Source: a bacterium (lineage in GTDB: Bacteria > Armatimonadota > Fimbriimonadia > Fimbriimonadales > Fimbriimonadaceae). From it: a stretch of DNA of 64,000 nt. The stretch spans positions 2,170,001 through 2,234,000 of the forward strand of contig JAIXUN010000002.1 in assembly GCA_027483535.1 (NCBI GenBank), read 5' to 3'. A program made the position numbers and the translations under genes. The notes below the pieces were generated by a model. The model searched no databases, was not told the origin of the DNA, and saw nothing but the letters and a program-made list of their open reading frames with translations. Positions 1-8,498 of this stretch are shown here, piece by piece (the first letter of the stretch is position 1; each line of letters opens with the position of its first letter).

Positions 1-2
1 GC

Positions 3-113
3 GGCGTGACCGAACTGCCCAAAGAAGGGCTGAAGAAGAACACCGAGGCCGAGTTCAAAGCGAAGCTCAACAATACGCCGCCGCCAATCGTGATTCGGCC
101 GCGCGAGCCGTAA
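3..113 (+). CDS. C-terminal end of a truncated protein
   Basis: The window opens inside a reading frame that runs for 36 codons to a TAA at 111-113. The visible tail is charged, then rich in proline and basic residues (it ends TPPPIVIRPREP), which looks like a disordered C-terminus. There is too little to name a family. It is the only plus-strand coding sequence before the minus-strand accessory island, together with the next small gene. Confidence 0.5.
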   Translation, partial: GVTELPKEGLKKNTEAEFKAKLNNTPPPIVIRPREP

Positions 114-272
114 GTCGCTTGAAGGTCTCCCAAGAAAGCCGCCCCTGCACGCGACCGACGTGCAGGGAAATTGCTCTAGAGCCGCGGTTGAAGAACTTTT
201 CCACCGACCCGCTGAGAATCGCGCCGTTTTCTCACTTCGATCCGTCTTGAAACATCGAGAAGGAACTCACCG

Positions 273-593
273 ATGGCTGAAATCGCAGGAAGTCTTTGGC
301 AGCACAACATGGCGCGAGTGGTGATTGTCGACGTAAGCGACGACTATCGCCTGATGCAGCCGCCCCTGCCCAGCGATCTGTATCCCATCCTTGCCGAAAC
401 CTGGCTGCCCAAGTATCGGCTCACCCAGTTCCTCCCCGAGGCCGATTTGGTGGCGGGGTATCTGTACGACTGGCACGAATCGCCCCAACAAGAAGACGAC
501 GTTTGGTACGTGGGCATGGTGCAAGAGGAACTCGCTCGATGCCTGCTAGAAGGTCATGGGCAGAACTTGCAGAAGCAGGTCGTCAACGCTTGA
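273..593 (+). CDS. Hypothetical 106-residue protein
   Basis: Small acidic soluble protein of unknown family. The start is supported by a GAGAAGGA ribosome binding site about 8 bases upstream of the ATG. It has no signal peptide and no membrane segment. The composition is ordinary for a folded protein: a Trp/Tyr-rich middle (WLPKYRLTQF, YLYDWHE) and a helical C-terminus. It sits 3 bases from the end of a minus-strand RHS remnant and converges on it, so it borders the RHS island. Function unknown; an immunity-type role is only a guess from position. Confidence 0.6.
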   Translation: MAEIAGSLWQHNMARVVIVDVSDDYRLMQPPLPSDLYPILAETWLPKYRLTQFLPEADLVAGYLYDWHESPQQEDDVWYVGMVQEELARCLLEGHGQNLQKQVVNA

Positions 594-596
594 CGG

Positions 597-836
597 CTAA
601 ACCGTCCTGGATCTCGCACCCAAACCTGTACGAGTGACCGCCGTGATGGTCGAAACGCCGCCTAGGGTCGTGCCCTCGATGTCCGCGATCCCCATCTGGC
701 CGTCGTAGCGGTAGCAGGTCCACCTCGCCGAAAAAGCGCACGTTGCGGCAGACTTACTCGTCCGCAAACCGTCTGCCCGGTAGGCATAAACGTTATGAGC
801 GTTGCGGCCCGCCTTTAACCCAATTATCCTGTTCAT
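597..836 (-). pseudogene. RHS-repeat core fragment 1
   Basis: Decayed piece of a large RHS/YD-repeat polymorphic toxin. The reading carries RHS core motifs (YRADGLRTSKS, YRYDGQMG, GLGARS) that line up with the fragments at 1366-2194 and 2640-2792, then stops abruptly. A full RHS protein is well over 1000 residues, so this 79-residue piece cannot work as a toxin carrier. It most likely arose by duplication or tip replacement at the 3' end of an rhs gene. It lies downstream, in minus-strand order, of the orphan gene at 1006-1311. Confidence 0.75.
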
Positions 837-1005
837 TTGGCTTCATAACTCCACCTTACGTGATGCTCGTCGGTCCGCTGGCTCTTGAGATTAAAAAACA
901 TTGAAAACCCTCGCGTTCATTTGGAATCTTCACTTTTCGAGTCCAAGTTAGGAGTTAGTCCCCTAAGTTTTCACCTCGAACAACACTTGTTGCATCAAAC
1001 CGTTC

Positions 1006-1311
1006 TCAAGGTTTCAGATTGCTCAACTCCTCTTTGGTCAACATAATGCTTCGGATGCTACCGTGATCATCCTGAAACAAACTCTGCAAATTTCGAAACA
1101 AAAACTCATCATCAGTTTCCTTCCAACTCAGGTGACTCACACCGTACCATTCTGCGCAGGTTAACGATTGAACGAGAGTTTCCCGAATAAAGATTAGCGT
1201 TCTGTTTGAAATCTGTGAGTTTTTAAGTGTGAACATCGCAAGTCCACTGCTGATTAACGGCTCTAATACTTCGAGATACTCAGATACACACCTTTGATAT
1301 CTTTTTAACAT
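1006..1311 (-). CDS. Orphan 101-residue protein, possible RHS immunity protein
   Basis: Small soluble protein with no recognised family, signal peptide or membrane segment. It has a mixed alpha/beta-looking sequence with a Trp-containing middle (CAEWYGVSHLSWKE) and an acidic C-terminal half. It lies just downstream, on the same strand, of an RHS tip remnant, which is the usual place for the immunity gene of an RHS toxin. Its bases look more AT-rich than those of the housekeeping genes in the window, as expected for transferred toxin-immunity cargo. The immunity role is inferred from position only. Confidence 0.5.
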   Translation of the reverse strand: MLKRYQRCVSEYLEVLEPLISSGLAMFTLKNSQISNRTLIFIRETLVQSLTCAEWYGVSHLSWKETDDEFLFRNLQSLFQDDHGSIRSIMLTKEELSNLKP

Positions 1312-1365
1312 CCGACACTCTCGTCACCTAAGGGCTCATTTCATTTCTGACAGCAATGACAAGCA

Positions 1366-2194
1366 TCAACCTTCACTTAGCTTTTGCGTAAGATTCTTTT
1401 CCATTTCGGTTGCATTACTTAACCATTTAGATGTCCTATTCTTACAAGGAGCATTAGGACGATCTCCGCACTCTGCTTTAGGTGTCACGCGCAAATCGTC
1501 CGATATCCCTTTCTCCACGGCACCTGGAGCAATCTCCAGCCTTAACAGTGTGAGCAACATCAAAAACTTAGGCATTGAGCTATTGCTTGAATAGTCTGAA
1601 AAACTCAATGGACTGTTAATGCCATAGCTGTACCAATTACGCCCAGTGAGTCGTACGTCTTCGCTAACACCGACTCAACGTCAGCTCCCAATATCTTGCC
1701 CGTCTATAGATCAGGCCAGACTCATCGTCTTACTTATGCCCCAAATTCGCGCAATATCGCAGTTTGCTGTCCGACACAACGTGCGAGCGCACGTGTCCCC
1801 AGGGATCGTAGGTTGAAGCCTCGACCACCGAGAAGGTGGAACCAGCCTCGGAAAGTGCGGCGACCATGTTTCCATGAATATCGTACAGCGCATAGGTCAA
1901 AGTGTTGCCGGAAGAAGTGGTTTTTGAGATCACTTCCACCGATCTCGCACCCAAACCGGTACGGGTCACGGCCGTGATCGTCGAAACGCCGTTCATCGTC
2001 GTTCCCTCGAGGTCCTCCACGCCCATCTGGCCGTCGTAACGGTAGCGAGTCCACGTTGCCGACGAAGCCCCCGTGGCCGCAGACTTGCTCGTTCTCATGC
2101 CGTCTACTCGGTAGGAGTAAACGTGCTCCGCGTTGTAACCCCAAAAGGGGGAGAGATTGCAGATCATGTTCCCATTTCTGCACCGATTGCACAA
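1366..2194 (-). pseudogene. RHS core end and tip, broken by a stop and a frameshift
   Basis: This is the longest RHS remnant. From 2194 downward it reads typical core motifs (YSYRVDGMRTSKS, YRYDGQMG, LYDIHGNMVAAL, YDPWGHVRS, LRYCANLGHK) and meets TAA at 1730-1732. Past that stop the same frame continues DDESGLIYRRARYWE, the conserved RHS signature, so the stop is a nonsense change, probably from CAA. The frame is then lost near 1666, and a second frame restores the next RHS motif (NWYSYGINSPLSFSDY) and runs into an 80-residue tail ending at 1366. That tail would be the variable toxin tip. At least two lesions make it a pseudogene. Confidence 0.8.
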
Positions 2195-2287
2195 GCATGT
2201 GCCTTTTCGCTCTGAATCGAGACATGTCTCGGATTTGCCAGCCTGGTCAATTCCAGACAGTCCAACAATCTTTCTGCAAAAGTTTTC

Positions 2288-2611
2288 TTAACGCAATTCC
2301 TCAAAAAGATTGTCCGTCAGCTCCTTAAACTGCTTGAAGAAATCGATGATTCCATCACACGCAACTTCAAAACGTTCCGAATCTTTTTCTCCAATCTTCT
2401 CAAAGGCTTGACTCATGTCCTCGCACATGCGATCGGCACCCTCTAGTGCAGAGTTAAGTCGCTCAATTGTGCCACGCCATTCTGCTCGATCAAACTCCGT
2501 ATCAATCGACCTGACCCGGAATCGGATGTAGTTTTCAAAGTCAGCCCTCGCTTTGTATAACTGCTCCAGTTTGGCAGCGTTGCTCTCTTTGTTAATCACC
2601 ACTCGCCTCAA
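2288..2611 (-). CDS. Orphan 107-residue helical protein
   Basis: Predicted all-helical acidic protein with heptad-like spacing (KLEQLYKARADFENYI, IIDFFKQFKELTDNLF). It is soluble and of unknown family. It lies between two RHS remnants on the same strand and overlaps the degraded end of the upstream one, so its current start may have been created by the rearrangement. The position suggests immunity or displaced cargo of an RHS cassette, but no sequence motif confirms this. An internal Met could also serve as the start. Confidence 0.5.
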   Translation of the reverse strand: MRRVVINKESNAAKLEQLYKARADFENYIRFRVRSIDTEFDRAEWRGTIERLNSALEGADRMCEDMSQAFEKIGEKDSERFEVACDGIIDFFKQFKELTDNLFEELR

Positions 2612-2639
2612 GTGTTATGTTACACGCTTTTTTCGATGT

Positions 2640-2792
2640 CCTCCTCACCCATTTCTCGCCAAAACGGGAGCAGGTCCACGTGGCCGAGGAAGCCACCGTT
2701 TCCGCAGACTTGCTCGTGCCCATCCCGTCTGAACGATAGGGATAAGTGTGCTGAGCGTTGTACCCCGCCTTGAACCCGATCATCCGGTTCAC
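2640..2792 (-). pseudogene. RHS-repeat core fragment 2
   Basis: Short RHS remnant. The reading from 2792 aligns with fragment 1 almost residue for residue at the start (MNRMIGFKAGYNAQ against MNRIIGLKAGRNAH), then keeps YRSDGMGTSKSA before similarity fades around 2670 into unrelated sequence. It repeats the same part of the RHS core as fragments 1 and 3, so the locus contains at least three copies of one core segment. It is non-coding debris in practice. Confidence 0.7.
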
Positions 2793-2969
2793 TCGCTTTC
2801 CCTATGAGCACGAATCGGCTGTCGAATACAAACAAGATTCCACGCAATGTTAAAGATACAAAGTAACGGTATGGCAGTAAATGGTTAGCTTAATAGAACC
2901 TCTCTTGACAAGTAAGAGCAGCCCTCAGAAGGCCCGCTAAAGCTCAAGAACTTGTCATAGGATAAACCA

Positions 2970-3503
2970 CTAGTCGATTTCCAACTGATACTTGAAGACA
3001 ATATTAGAAGCTCTTACGTCAAACAAACTGAATGCATATGCAAGAAGCTCTAGATCGCTTTTTGTTGCATTTGTTTTGTCGAAAAGAAGTGCTTGAGCCA
3101 TTTTGAGATGCATTTCTGCACGTCGCATCGCTTCCCAACGAAGAAATTCAACACTAGTCGCACCGAAACGTTTTATCATATTTGAGCGTCTTTCTGCGGC
3201 GTCGCCAAGGGCATCAATAATTCGCAAGGTAACTTCATGAGGAAATACAATCGTATGATCGTGAAGCAACGCAATAGCAAGATCGATCAACTTATTTGAT
3301 CGGGAAATAATTCCTTCTGGTGATAGCCAAAGGTCGCTGTGTACGGAGATCAATTCGAATAGCCCGAATGCGTCCCTGTTATGGTGCAAACAATAACCGA
3401 CTGATTGCTCGGGCTTATCGAAGAACCATTGCAACCGAGTTGCTCTGACAACTTCCTCAAAAACAGGTGGACGATCTGAACTTTGCCATACATCGCATAT
3501 CAT
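2970..3503 (-). CDS. Orphan 177-residue protein coupled to an RHS stump
   Basis: Soluble, largely helical protein without a recognised domain. Its ATG (3503-3501) overlaps the TGA of the RHS stump upstream (3502-3500) in an ATGA arrangement, so the two reading frames would be translationally coupled. The gene is visibly AT-richer than its surroundings. The Leu/Ala-rich C-terminal half (LRWEAMRRAEMHLKMAQALL) looks like stacked helices. In RHS loci such a gene is usually an immunity protein or the replaced 3' cargo. Function is not established. Confidence 0.55.
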   Translation of the reverse strand: MICDVWQSSDRPPVFEEVVRATRLQWFFDKPEQSVGYCLHHNRDAFGLFELISVHSDLWLSPEGIISRSNKLIDLAIALLHDHTIVFPHEVTLRIIDALGDAAERRSNMIKRFGATSVEFLRWEAMRRAEMHLKMAQALLFDKTNATKSDLELLAYAFSLFDVRASNIVFKYQLEID

Positions 3504-3650
3504 GAAGCACCTCTTTCGGAGAAGCTGGGACCAGCCTTAGACAGTGCGGCGACCATGTTTCTAATACTATCGTACACCGGGTAGTACCAAGCGTCGTCGG
3601 GAAACTTTGTGTTTTGAGAGCACTTCCACCAACCTTGCATCGCTCGATCA
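3500..3650 (-). pseudogene. RHS-repeat core fragment 3
   Basis: A third RHS remnant. The frame reading VYDSIRNMVAALSKAGPSF matches LYDIHGNMVAALSEAGSTF in the fragment at 1366-2194, then ends at the TGA at 3502-3500. Upstream the similarity continues at nucleotide level to about 3650, where it abuts the HEAT-like gene. It is a stump of about 50 codons with no start of its own. Confidence 0.7.
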
Positions 3651-4166
3651 AGACGCCTGCTTGCTGGCAATAACGTCGGTTAAGGGCTCGCCGTACAGTT
3701 CTTCCGCTCGCGCTGCCAGTGATGGATCAATGCTTCCCAAAGCATCGACTACCACGGCCTGTGTTCGCGGGGACCGACACGCCGGAAGAATCTCAAGAAG
3801 ACCCTGCGCGGCCGATAGTCGAACGTCCTCGCTCTCCCCGAGATTGTTAAGGTTCGAAATCAACCAGTCCCGATCACCGCACCGCACAACGGGCCAATGG
3901 CAGCAGATGTCAAAGGCGAGCCAGCGCGTAAATGAATGAGGCTCGGACTCGAAGACGGAGATCAGCCAATCTCGATGGGACCGCTCCATCGTGAACCGAA
4001 CCGCCTCCAGGGCAACAAGCCTAACCTCTGGTTGCAACTTTTGAAATGCTTGGATGATCAGATCATTGGCACCGCTCCACGACATTGCCTGAACCGAACG
4101 CAGAAAATGCACTTGGCTAGTGGTATCCAACTCCGACAAGTTCTCTCTGATAGGACTACTCCTCAT
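3648..4166 (-). CDS. HEAT-repeat-like 172-residue protein
   Basis: Soluble helical protein with repeated helix pairs of the kind seen in HEAT/PBS-lyase repeats: EVRLVALEAVRF near residue 50 and DVRLSAAQGLLEIL near residue 115, each an Arg-Leu-x-Ala core typical of the second helix. Such proteins usually act as binding scaffolds. It is the first gene of the minus-strand queue leading into the RHS remnants and abuts fragment 3. HEAT-like proteins occur among RHS/CDI immunity genes, so this is a plausible immunity protein, but that is inference. Confidence 0.6.
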   Translation of the reverse strand: MRSSPIRENLSELDTTSQVHFLRSVQAMSWSGANDLIIQAFQKLQPEVRLVALEAVRFTMERSHRDWLISVFESEPHSFTRWLAFDICCHWPVVRCGDRDWLISNLNNLGESEDVRLSAAQGLLEILPACRSPRTQAVVVDALGSIDPSLAARAEELYGEPLTDVIASKQAS

Positions 4167-4232
4167 CTAAGTGTCGCTCCGAAACAAGCTTCTTATCTGA
4201 CTGAGAGAGTCTATAAAAGGCAGACAAGCGCA

Positions 4233-4823
4233 CTACTTGAACAGGTGGCGCCGCTGCCATAACTTCCCATCTTTAAGAGCCGTAACAAGCACACTCAAAG
4301 ATCCTGTCTCGCTCTCTCCGACGGACAGATGAACGTGCGTCAAACCATTTTCGAATCCGTTCAACCTCTCGATCTTTGGGGTTGGTATCCAAGTATTGGT
4401 CAATACCAACTGGCCAGAGTTATCCAAAGCAACCTGCTCGATGCGATATCTTCCGATTGCCAGGATCGGCGAAATGTAGATGTCCCGCACTCTAGAGGGA
4501 ATCACCCACTTCTCCAAATTCCCTTCAAAAATCCCCTTCCAGGCTCCAATTCGCAAGCGGCCATCATTCCCAACCACCCACGCCTTGGACTTATCTATGT
4601 GAAAATAGCGCAGAGGCTCGGTAAATCGAGCAATGCTCGTCTTTCCGTTTTTCTTCTCGACTTGTTCAAGAATGGTCTCGGTGTTGTTTCTTCTAACGTA
4701 GATGATGAAATCCTCGGACTCCTGCATCTCCACATCTTTGAGTCGTGAGACATTGGCTCCGGGGTTGCTGCATCCCACTCCAACCGCCAGCCAAAGAACA
4801 CAACTTAATACACGGCACATCAT
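4233..4823 (-). CDS. Hypothetical lipoprotein
   Basis: Envelope lipoprotein of unknown function, about 196 residues. A start at the tandem Met (4823 or 4820) gives a short basic n-region, a hydrophobic stretch and the lipobox VGVGC, so the mature protein would begin at that Cys and be lipid-anchored. An upstream start at 4859 would add 12 residues before the signal and is less likely. The mature part looks beta-rich (DFIIYVRRNNTETILEQV, GRLRIGAWKG), like a propeller or scaffold. It is the second gene of the small-gene queue. Confidence 0.65.
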   Translation of the reverse strand: MMCRVLSCVLWLAVGVGCSNPGANVSRLKDVEMQESEDFIIYVRRNNTETILEQVEKKNGKTSIARFTEPLRYFHIDKSKAWVVGNDGRLRIGAWKGIFEGNLEKWVIPSRVRDIYISPILAIGRYRIEQVALDNSGQLVLTNTWIPTPKIERLNGFENGLTHVHLSVGESETGSLSVLVTALKDGKLWQRRHLFK

Positions 4824-4924
4824 AGTCTTTATCCGCAGAGATTGCGTCGGATCAAGCACTTAGCCATCCGGTCAATCTGATCATAATGTTCACCCGATTC
4901 TAACGACGTCGAACAACACAACAT

Positions 4925-5476
4925 TTAAGGACACATTTCTTGAGACACAACATTGACTCGGTCTTTGAGCAATTCTCGCAACGCCTTCCCAAGCCCAAAT
5001 CGCATGGGCAGTCTCTCCGCCGAGCCATCCTGAAAGACAATTTCTAGCATGTCATCAATCGAATCATTGTAGTACTCTCGTTTGCGATCACCACGGATCA
5101 ACACCACTCTATCGAGCGGATACGACCTTTGAAACCTTCGTAGGTTGAATACCAAGTGGTCTCCTCTGAGAGAAACTGATTCACGAAACCGGTTGGCAAT
5201 ACTCTGTACCAGAACAACGCAGCCAACGTCCAAAACGACCAAGACTAACCAGAGCCAAGGGGAGGGCGGATCGGCAGATAGGATTAGCGGGATTAACATC
5301 CCATTTAGCACCCCAGCAAACGGATAGACCCAAAAGCCCAACCCCGACGGCAGAGCCACCTTGGATTCTTCCCCGACTCCCATCGCACCAGATATTAACA
5401 CTTGGGTTCGCTTATCCACCGGGTGCTGAATAGACGGGTCCTTATCCTTTTCTGTATGCCAGCTCGAACTGTCCAT
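4925..5476 (-). CDS. Membrane protein with C-terminal PH-like domain
   Basis: 183 residues. Two hydrophobic segments around residues 48-67 and 73-93 form a hairpin in the membrane. They are followed by a basic beta-rich domain (SVSLRGDHLVFNLRRF, YPLDRVVLIRGDR) that resembles the bacterial PH-like domains found after a membrane hairpin. It ends 24 bases after the start region of the similarly built gene at 5501-5998. The two probably form one transcription unit. Specific function unknown. Confidence 0.6.
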   Translation of the reverse strand: MDSSSWHTEKDKDPSIQHPVDKRTQVLISGAMGVGEESKVALPSGLGFWVYPFAGVLNGMLIPLILSADPPSPWLWLVLVVLDVGCVVLVQSIANRFRESVSLRGDHLVFNLRRFQRSYPLDRVVLIRGDRKREYYNDSIDDMLEIVFQDGSAERLPMRFGLGKALRELLKDRVNVVSQEMCP

Positions 5477-5500
5477 TCTCTCAAATATTGCATAGCTTTT

Positions 5501-5998
5501 CTAATCACGAGGCCTCAAGACGGGTTTCTTTTCAAACAAGAGAGGATATGTTTTGTGAAGGTGCAAATAGAATGGATACCAAGTCTCGTCCGGGTTAGGC
5601 AAGCGCACCTTTGATTTATCAGCAAGACTTGCAAGGCCCGTCTCATCGATCCATACGATTCTCGATATTTCGAGGCTCTGCTCCGAAAACGACCCGATGT
5701 ACCAAACAATCTTCCCTTCGTGTTCGTACAGGTACCACCCACGGCGATTCTTCTTCATTCGAAGCTCGGCGTACAAAACAATCGCCGCACCAGCAGAGCA
5801 AGCAAGTGTGAACCTTTGCCATTGGTCAAGCCCGCTGGCTGCCTCGTAAAATACTGCTCCTACGAAGAGTGCCAGGATCGCTAAAGCAATTCTAAACCCA
5901 CGCCATAGCTCATTAGGATGAACTCTAATAAACGATTGAGGTTCAACTTCAGACTTTCCATCGGGAAAGTAGGTCTGCGAATAATATTCGTCTTTCAT
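5501..5998 (-). CDS. Hypothetical membrane protein, 165 residues
   Basis: A hydrophilic N-terminus is followed by two membrane segments near residues 35-53 and 62-79, then a soluble beta-rich domain (GWYLYEHEGKIVWYIG, KSKVRLPNPDETWYPF). The plan, a membrane hairpin plus a C-terminal domain, is the same as in the next gene (4925-5476), suggesting distant paralogues or partners. No catalytic motif is visible. It is a member of the minus-strand queue beside the RHS remnants. Confidence 0.55.
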   Translation of the reverse strand: MKDEYYSQTYFPDGKSEVEPQSFIRVHPNELWRGFRIALAILALFVGAVFYEAASGLDQWQRFTLACSAGAAIVLYAELRMKKNRRGWYLYEHEGKIVWYIGSFSEQSLEISRIVWIDETGLASLADKSKVRLPNPDETWYPFYLHLHKTYPLLFEKKPVLRPRD

Positions 5999-6074
5999 TA
6001 CAAATTGATCTTGGTTGTTCGCCTGACATCAGAGCCAATCATCCTGTAAGTCTTTACTGGCACGCTCTCTTCCA

Positions 6075-6437
6075 TCAACGATCATCCTCACAAGGTAGGT
6101 AATCGATCCCATCCGTAAACTCGCTTTGAAGGGCTCTAGGGTTTTCTTCGAAAAGGAACACCTCGCTTTGCTCTTTGCCGTCAGGGCGCAGCACCAATCG
6201 TGAACCGTCTCTGGACCAAGTGCCTTGTTCACGCGCCCCGCGCTTCTCGTATCGACCGTTCGCATTCACTTTAAGAACCCACTTGCCCAACTCTGTTGGG
6301 GGAGCATAGCCACTGCTCTTCCAGCACCCAACAACAGGATCGGTCCTTCCACCCAGCGAGGACACGATCAAAACAGAGGCAACAAGGATCAAAGCCGCAA
6401 GGAGCCAAAGATGATTTCTCGAGCGGGTCGTCGTCAT
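6075..6437 (-). CDS. Membrane-anchored or secreted 120-residue protein
   Basis: A short Arg-rich N-terminus and one hydrophobic segment (residues 9-28) act as signal or anchor. A small domain follows with the look of lipocalin-like or META-like stress domains (VVGCWKSSG, GRYEKRGAREQGTWS, GSRLVLRPDG). Its ATG overlaps the stop of the upstream gene in an ATGA, so the two are translationally coupled. The Trp-bearing GTW repeat pattern suggests ligand or surface binding, but no family can be named with certainty. Confidence 0.55.
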   Translation of the reverse strand: MTTTRSRNHLWLLAALILVASVLIVSSLGGRTDPVVGCWKSSGYAPPTELGKWVLKVNANGRYEKRGAREQGTWSRDGSRLVLRPDGKEQSEVFLFEENPRALQSEFTDGIDYLPCEDDR

Positions 6438-7018
6438 GGAGAAGGAGCGCCCACTTTGGAAGGTTGACCCAGTTTCGGAGGTTTCGCCCTCATCTCCGAC
6501 TCGAGCCTGTTGGCTTGCGCACGAAGCCTCACGATTCGAGGACTGATGAGGTCGACCTTTTTACAAAAGTTGTAGGTATCGTTGGCTTGCAGCCAAAACC
6601 GGAAACCAAGGGTCGGCAACTGATCGTCGATGTTAAGCAACAGAGAACCAATCTTCTTCCTCTGGTCCAGGTTAAAGGTCGGCTTTAGCCTTCGAATAAT
6701 CTCCCCACACGAAGTCCAAAACATTGGATCAGAATCAGCCTTAAGGACCTCGCACCAATCCTCGCCGGAGAAAGCCTTTCGGGCGGTTAACTCTCTGATC
6801 CAGTCGGTCTTGACCCACCACACTTCGGTTCCGTGCGACCCTTCTAAGACGAGGGATCTCAGCTCATCCACCGAGATTTTCTTGAGGTCGTAACCGTCGA
6901 TGCCGTTGATCACATGCAGGCTGTTTCTTAACCGCTGATATTCGCTCTCTTCCGGGTTGGTCTGGCCGGCAACACTTAGTCCGACCAACGCTACAATCAC
7001 AACCTTTCGAATGTCCAT
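6434..7018 (-). CDS. Secreted hypothetical protein, 194 residues
   Basis: N-terminal signal peptide (MDIRKVVIVALVGLSVAGQ), with cleavage likely after VAG. The mature protein is helical and charged, contains several Trp and Cys residues (WWVKTDW, WTSCGE) and ends in a Pro-rich tail. No recognised domain. It overlaps the next gene by 4 bases (ATGA), which marks a two-gene unit exported to the envelope. Function unknown. Confidence 0.6.
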   Translation of the reverse strand: MDIRKVVIVALVGLSVAGQTNPEESEYQRLRNSLHVINGIDGYDLKKISVDELRSLVLEGSHGTEVWWVKTDWIRELTARKAFSGEDWCEVLKADSDPMFWTSCGEIIRRLKPTFNLDQRKKIGSLLLNIDDQLPTLGFRFWLQANDTYNFCKKVDLISPRIVRLRAQANRLESEMRAKPPKLGQPSKVGAPSP

Positions 7019-7368
7019 ATCATCCTCTTACAACCCACTGCCGAAAAATGATCGTTTGTTACATCTCAACTCACTGTCTCGGCCGTATCACCACGAGAAG
7101 AAGGAATACTTCCAACGAGAAAGGACCGAAATCTAGAGCAGGGCGCAATGCATCAACATAGTACTGCAGATGTCCCGATCATGACGACTGTTTTTTGAAT
7201 GCGCACAACCTGAGTTACTCAGTGCACCTTCGAGTTTGGGCATACGCTCAGTTAAAAGCCTCTCATAAAGGTAGGAGCGACGGGGATTCTTCACAATCCG
7301 GACCGTTTGAACACCAATTTTGTAGTTTTCTCCTCATCACAGTAGAATCGTCTCCGCCAATAGGCTGC
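7019..7368. other. Gap without a recognisable gene
   Basis: About 350 bases between two minus-strand genes. Only short overlapping frames without ribosome binding sites are present. No clear terminator hairpin, promoter or repeat was recognised. The far side presumably holds the promoter of the 6434-7018 gene. Confidence 0.4.
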
Positions 7369-7884
7369 TCACCCTTCGCGAAGATTCTCAGGCATTGCGT
7401 TCTTCTCCTTTTGCAAACGTCGCTGGACCCGTGTTCTCTCAACCCGCGATCGAATTTCGTCCACCGCAACACCTCTTCCTTCCATGAACTCAATCACTTG
7501 GTCAACCGCTTTCTGCTCGGCTTCCGAGAACTGATGTCGGTTCCTCTCGAACTGCCCGATAAGAAGAATGGTTGCTAAGGAACTTTTGGGATATCGAAGA
7601 ACGGCTAGCAATACCGCAGGCAAATAGAAGAGAAAAATCGGTCCATTCAAGTAGTTCACGATGTCATACTTCTTGACGAAATACTCGGAGGTCCATGCGA
7701 AGACATTCCTTCGAGCACAAAGTTTCTTAATATTCCGCACGTCAGTTTCAAAACTGTCCGAGAACGTATACAGGGGCTGCCCCTCTGGCCAAGGGCGCAG
7801 GGCAATATTTGAAATCGAACGCAAAGCTTCGATGTATCGCAAATCAGAAGATTTAGATTCTTTTTGCATTCTGTTTCGGCCCAC
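7369..7884 (-). CDS. Hypothetical protein resembling the DUF6714 style
   Basis: Soluble protein of up to 171 residues. Its middle (LNGPIFLFYLPAVLLAVL) and C-terminal part (FSEAEQKAVDQVIEFME) recall the DUF6714 family, in which a 'YLPAFLLASL' helix is followed by 'LTPEQRxAVxxFLEF'. That match is made from memory of the pattern, not from a search. Either the GTG at 7884 or the ATG at 7869 could be the start. Proteins of this kind are often found near polymorphic toxins, which fits the neighbourhood. Confidence 0.5.
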   Translation of the reverse strand: MGRNRMQKESKSSDLRYIEALRSISNIALRPWPEGQPLYTFSDSFETDVRNIKKLCARRNVFAWTSEYFVKKYDIVNYLNGPIFLFYLPAVLLAVLRYPKSSLATILLIGQFERNRHQFSEAEQKAVDQVIEFMEGRGVAVDEIRSRVERTRVQRRLQKEKNAMPENLREG

Positions 7885-7970
7885 TCTTCCGTTCGAAACT
7901 GTCGTCGTTCATCGTTATCGTACATCGCATTAGCGGCTCGTACAGAGGCAGCACAGAGAATCTTTTCGTG

Positions 7971-8498
7971 CTAATTCTTCCCTGCAACGATCCTTTGAAT
8001 TACCAATTGCCATTCACTCACCAGCCCGAGTTTCTGGCGCTCACTAACCTCCAGAAGCAAGCTACCTTTCTCGAAAGGCGGCCCATCCGATTCCTGGGAG
8101 ATCGATACAACCGTGTCACCGGATTGCCACTCCTGCCAGGATGATGAACGGTACCTTTCGGAAAACCCCAATTTCTTCAGCTCCGACTCAAGGCTAGAAC
8201 TTTCCAATAAGAGCGCGCCTGCCTTCTTAAAAACTCGTGTTCGCCAGATCGACCGATCCAAGCTCGAATCGTTGCGTGAAATCTGTACGGCAATGCGTTG
8301 CCAAGACGATGCAAATCGGGGATCGGCTGATAGGGGCAGCCAAGATGATACAGCGAGCACAAACCCAATCGCCAAAAAGGCGATTCCGAGCGCAAGCCAG
8401 AGTTTGATCTTCACACCAAAAACCGGTCGCATCGCGTCACGTCGGTCAAGCTCTGCTCTGCTGATAAAGCCGGTCCAAGCGTTTCGCATCATCCCCAC
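7971..8498 (-). CDS. Single-pass membrane protein, 175 residues
   Basis: One strong transmembrane segment near residues 32-54 (LWLALGIAFLAIGFVLAV) separates a short basic cytoplasmic N-terminus from an exposed domain of about 115 residues rich in Ser and Glu. No motif is recognised. The first codons are uncertain, since several start codons cluster at the 5' end. It is part of the same-strand queue of small envelope genes. Confidence 0.5.
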   Translation of the reverse strand: MGMMRNAWTGFISRAELDRRDAMRPVFGVKIKLWLALGIAFLAIGFVLAVSSWLPLSADPRFASSWQRIAVQISRNDSSLDRSIWRTRVFKKAGALLLESSSLESELKKLGFSERYRSSSWQEWQSGDTVVSISQESDGPPFEKGSLLLEVSERQKLGLVSEWQLVIQRIVAGKN

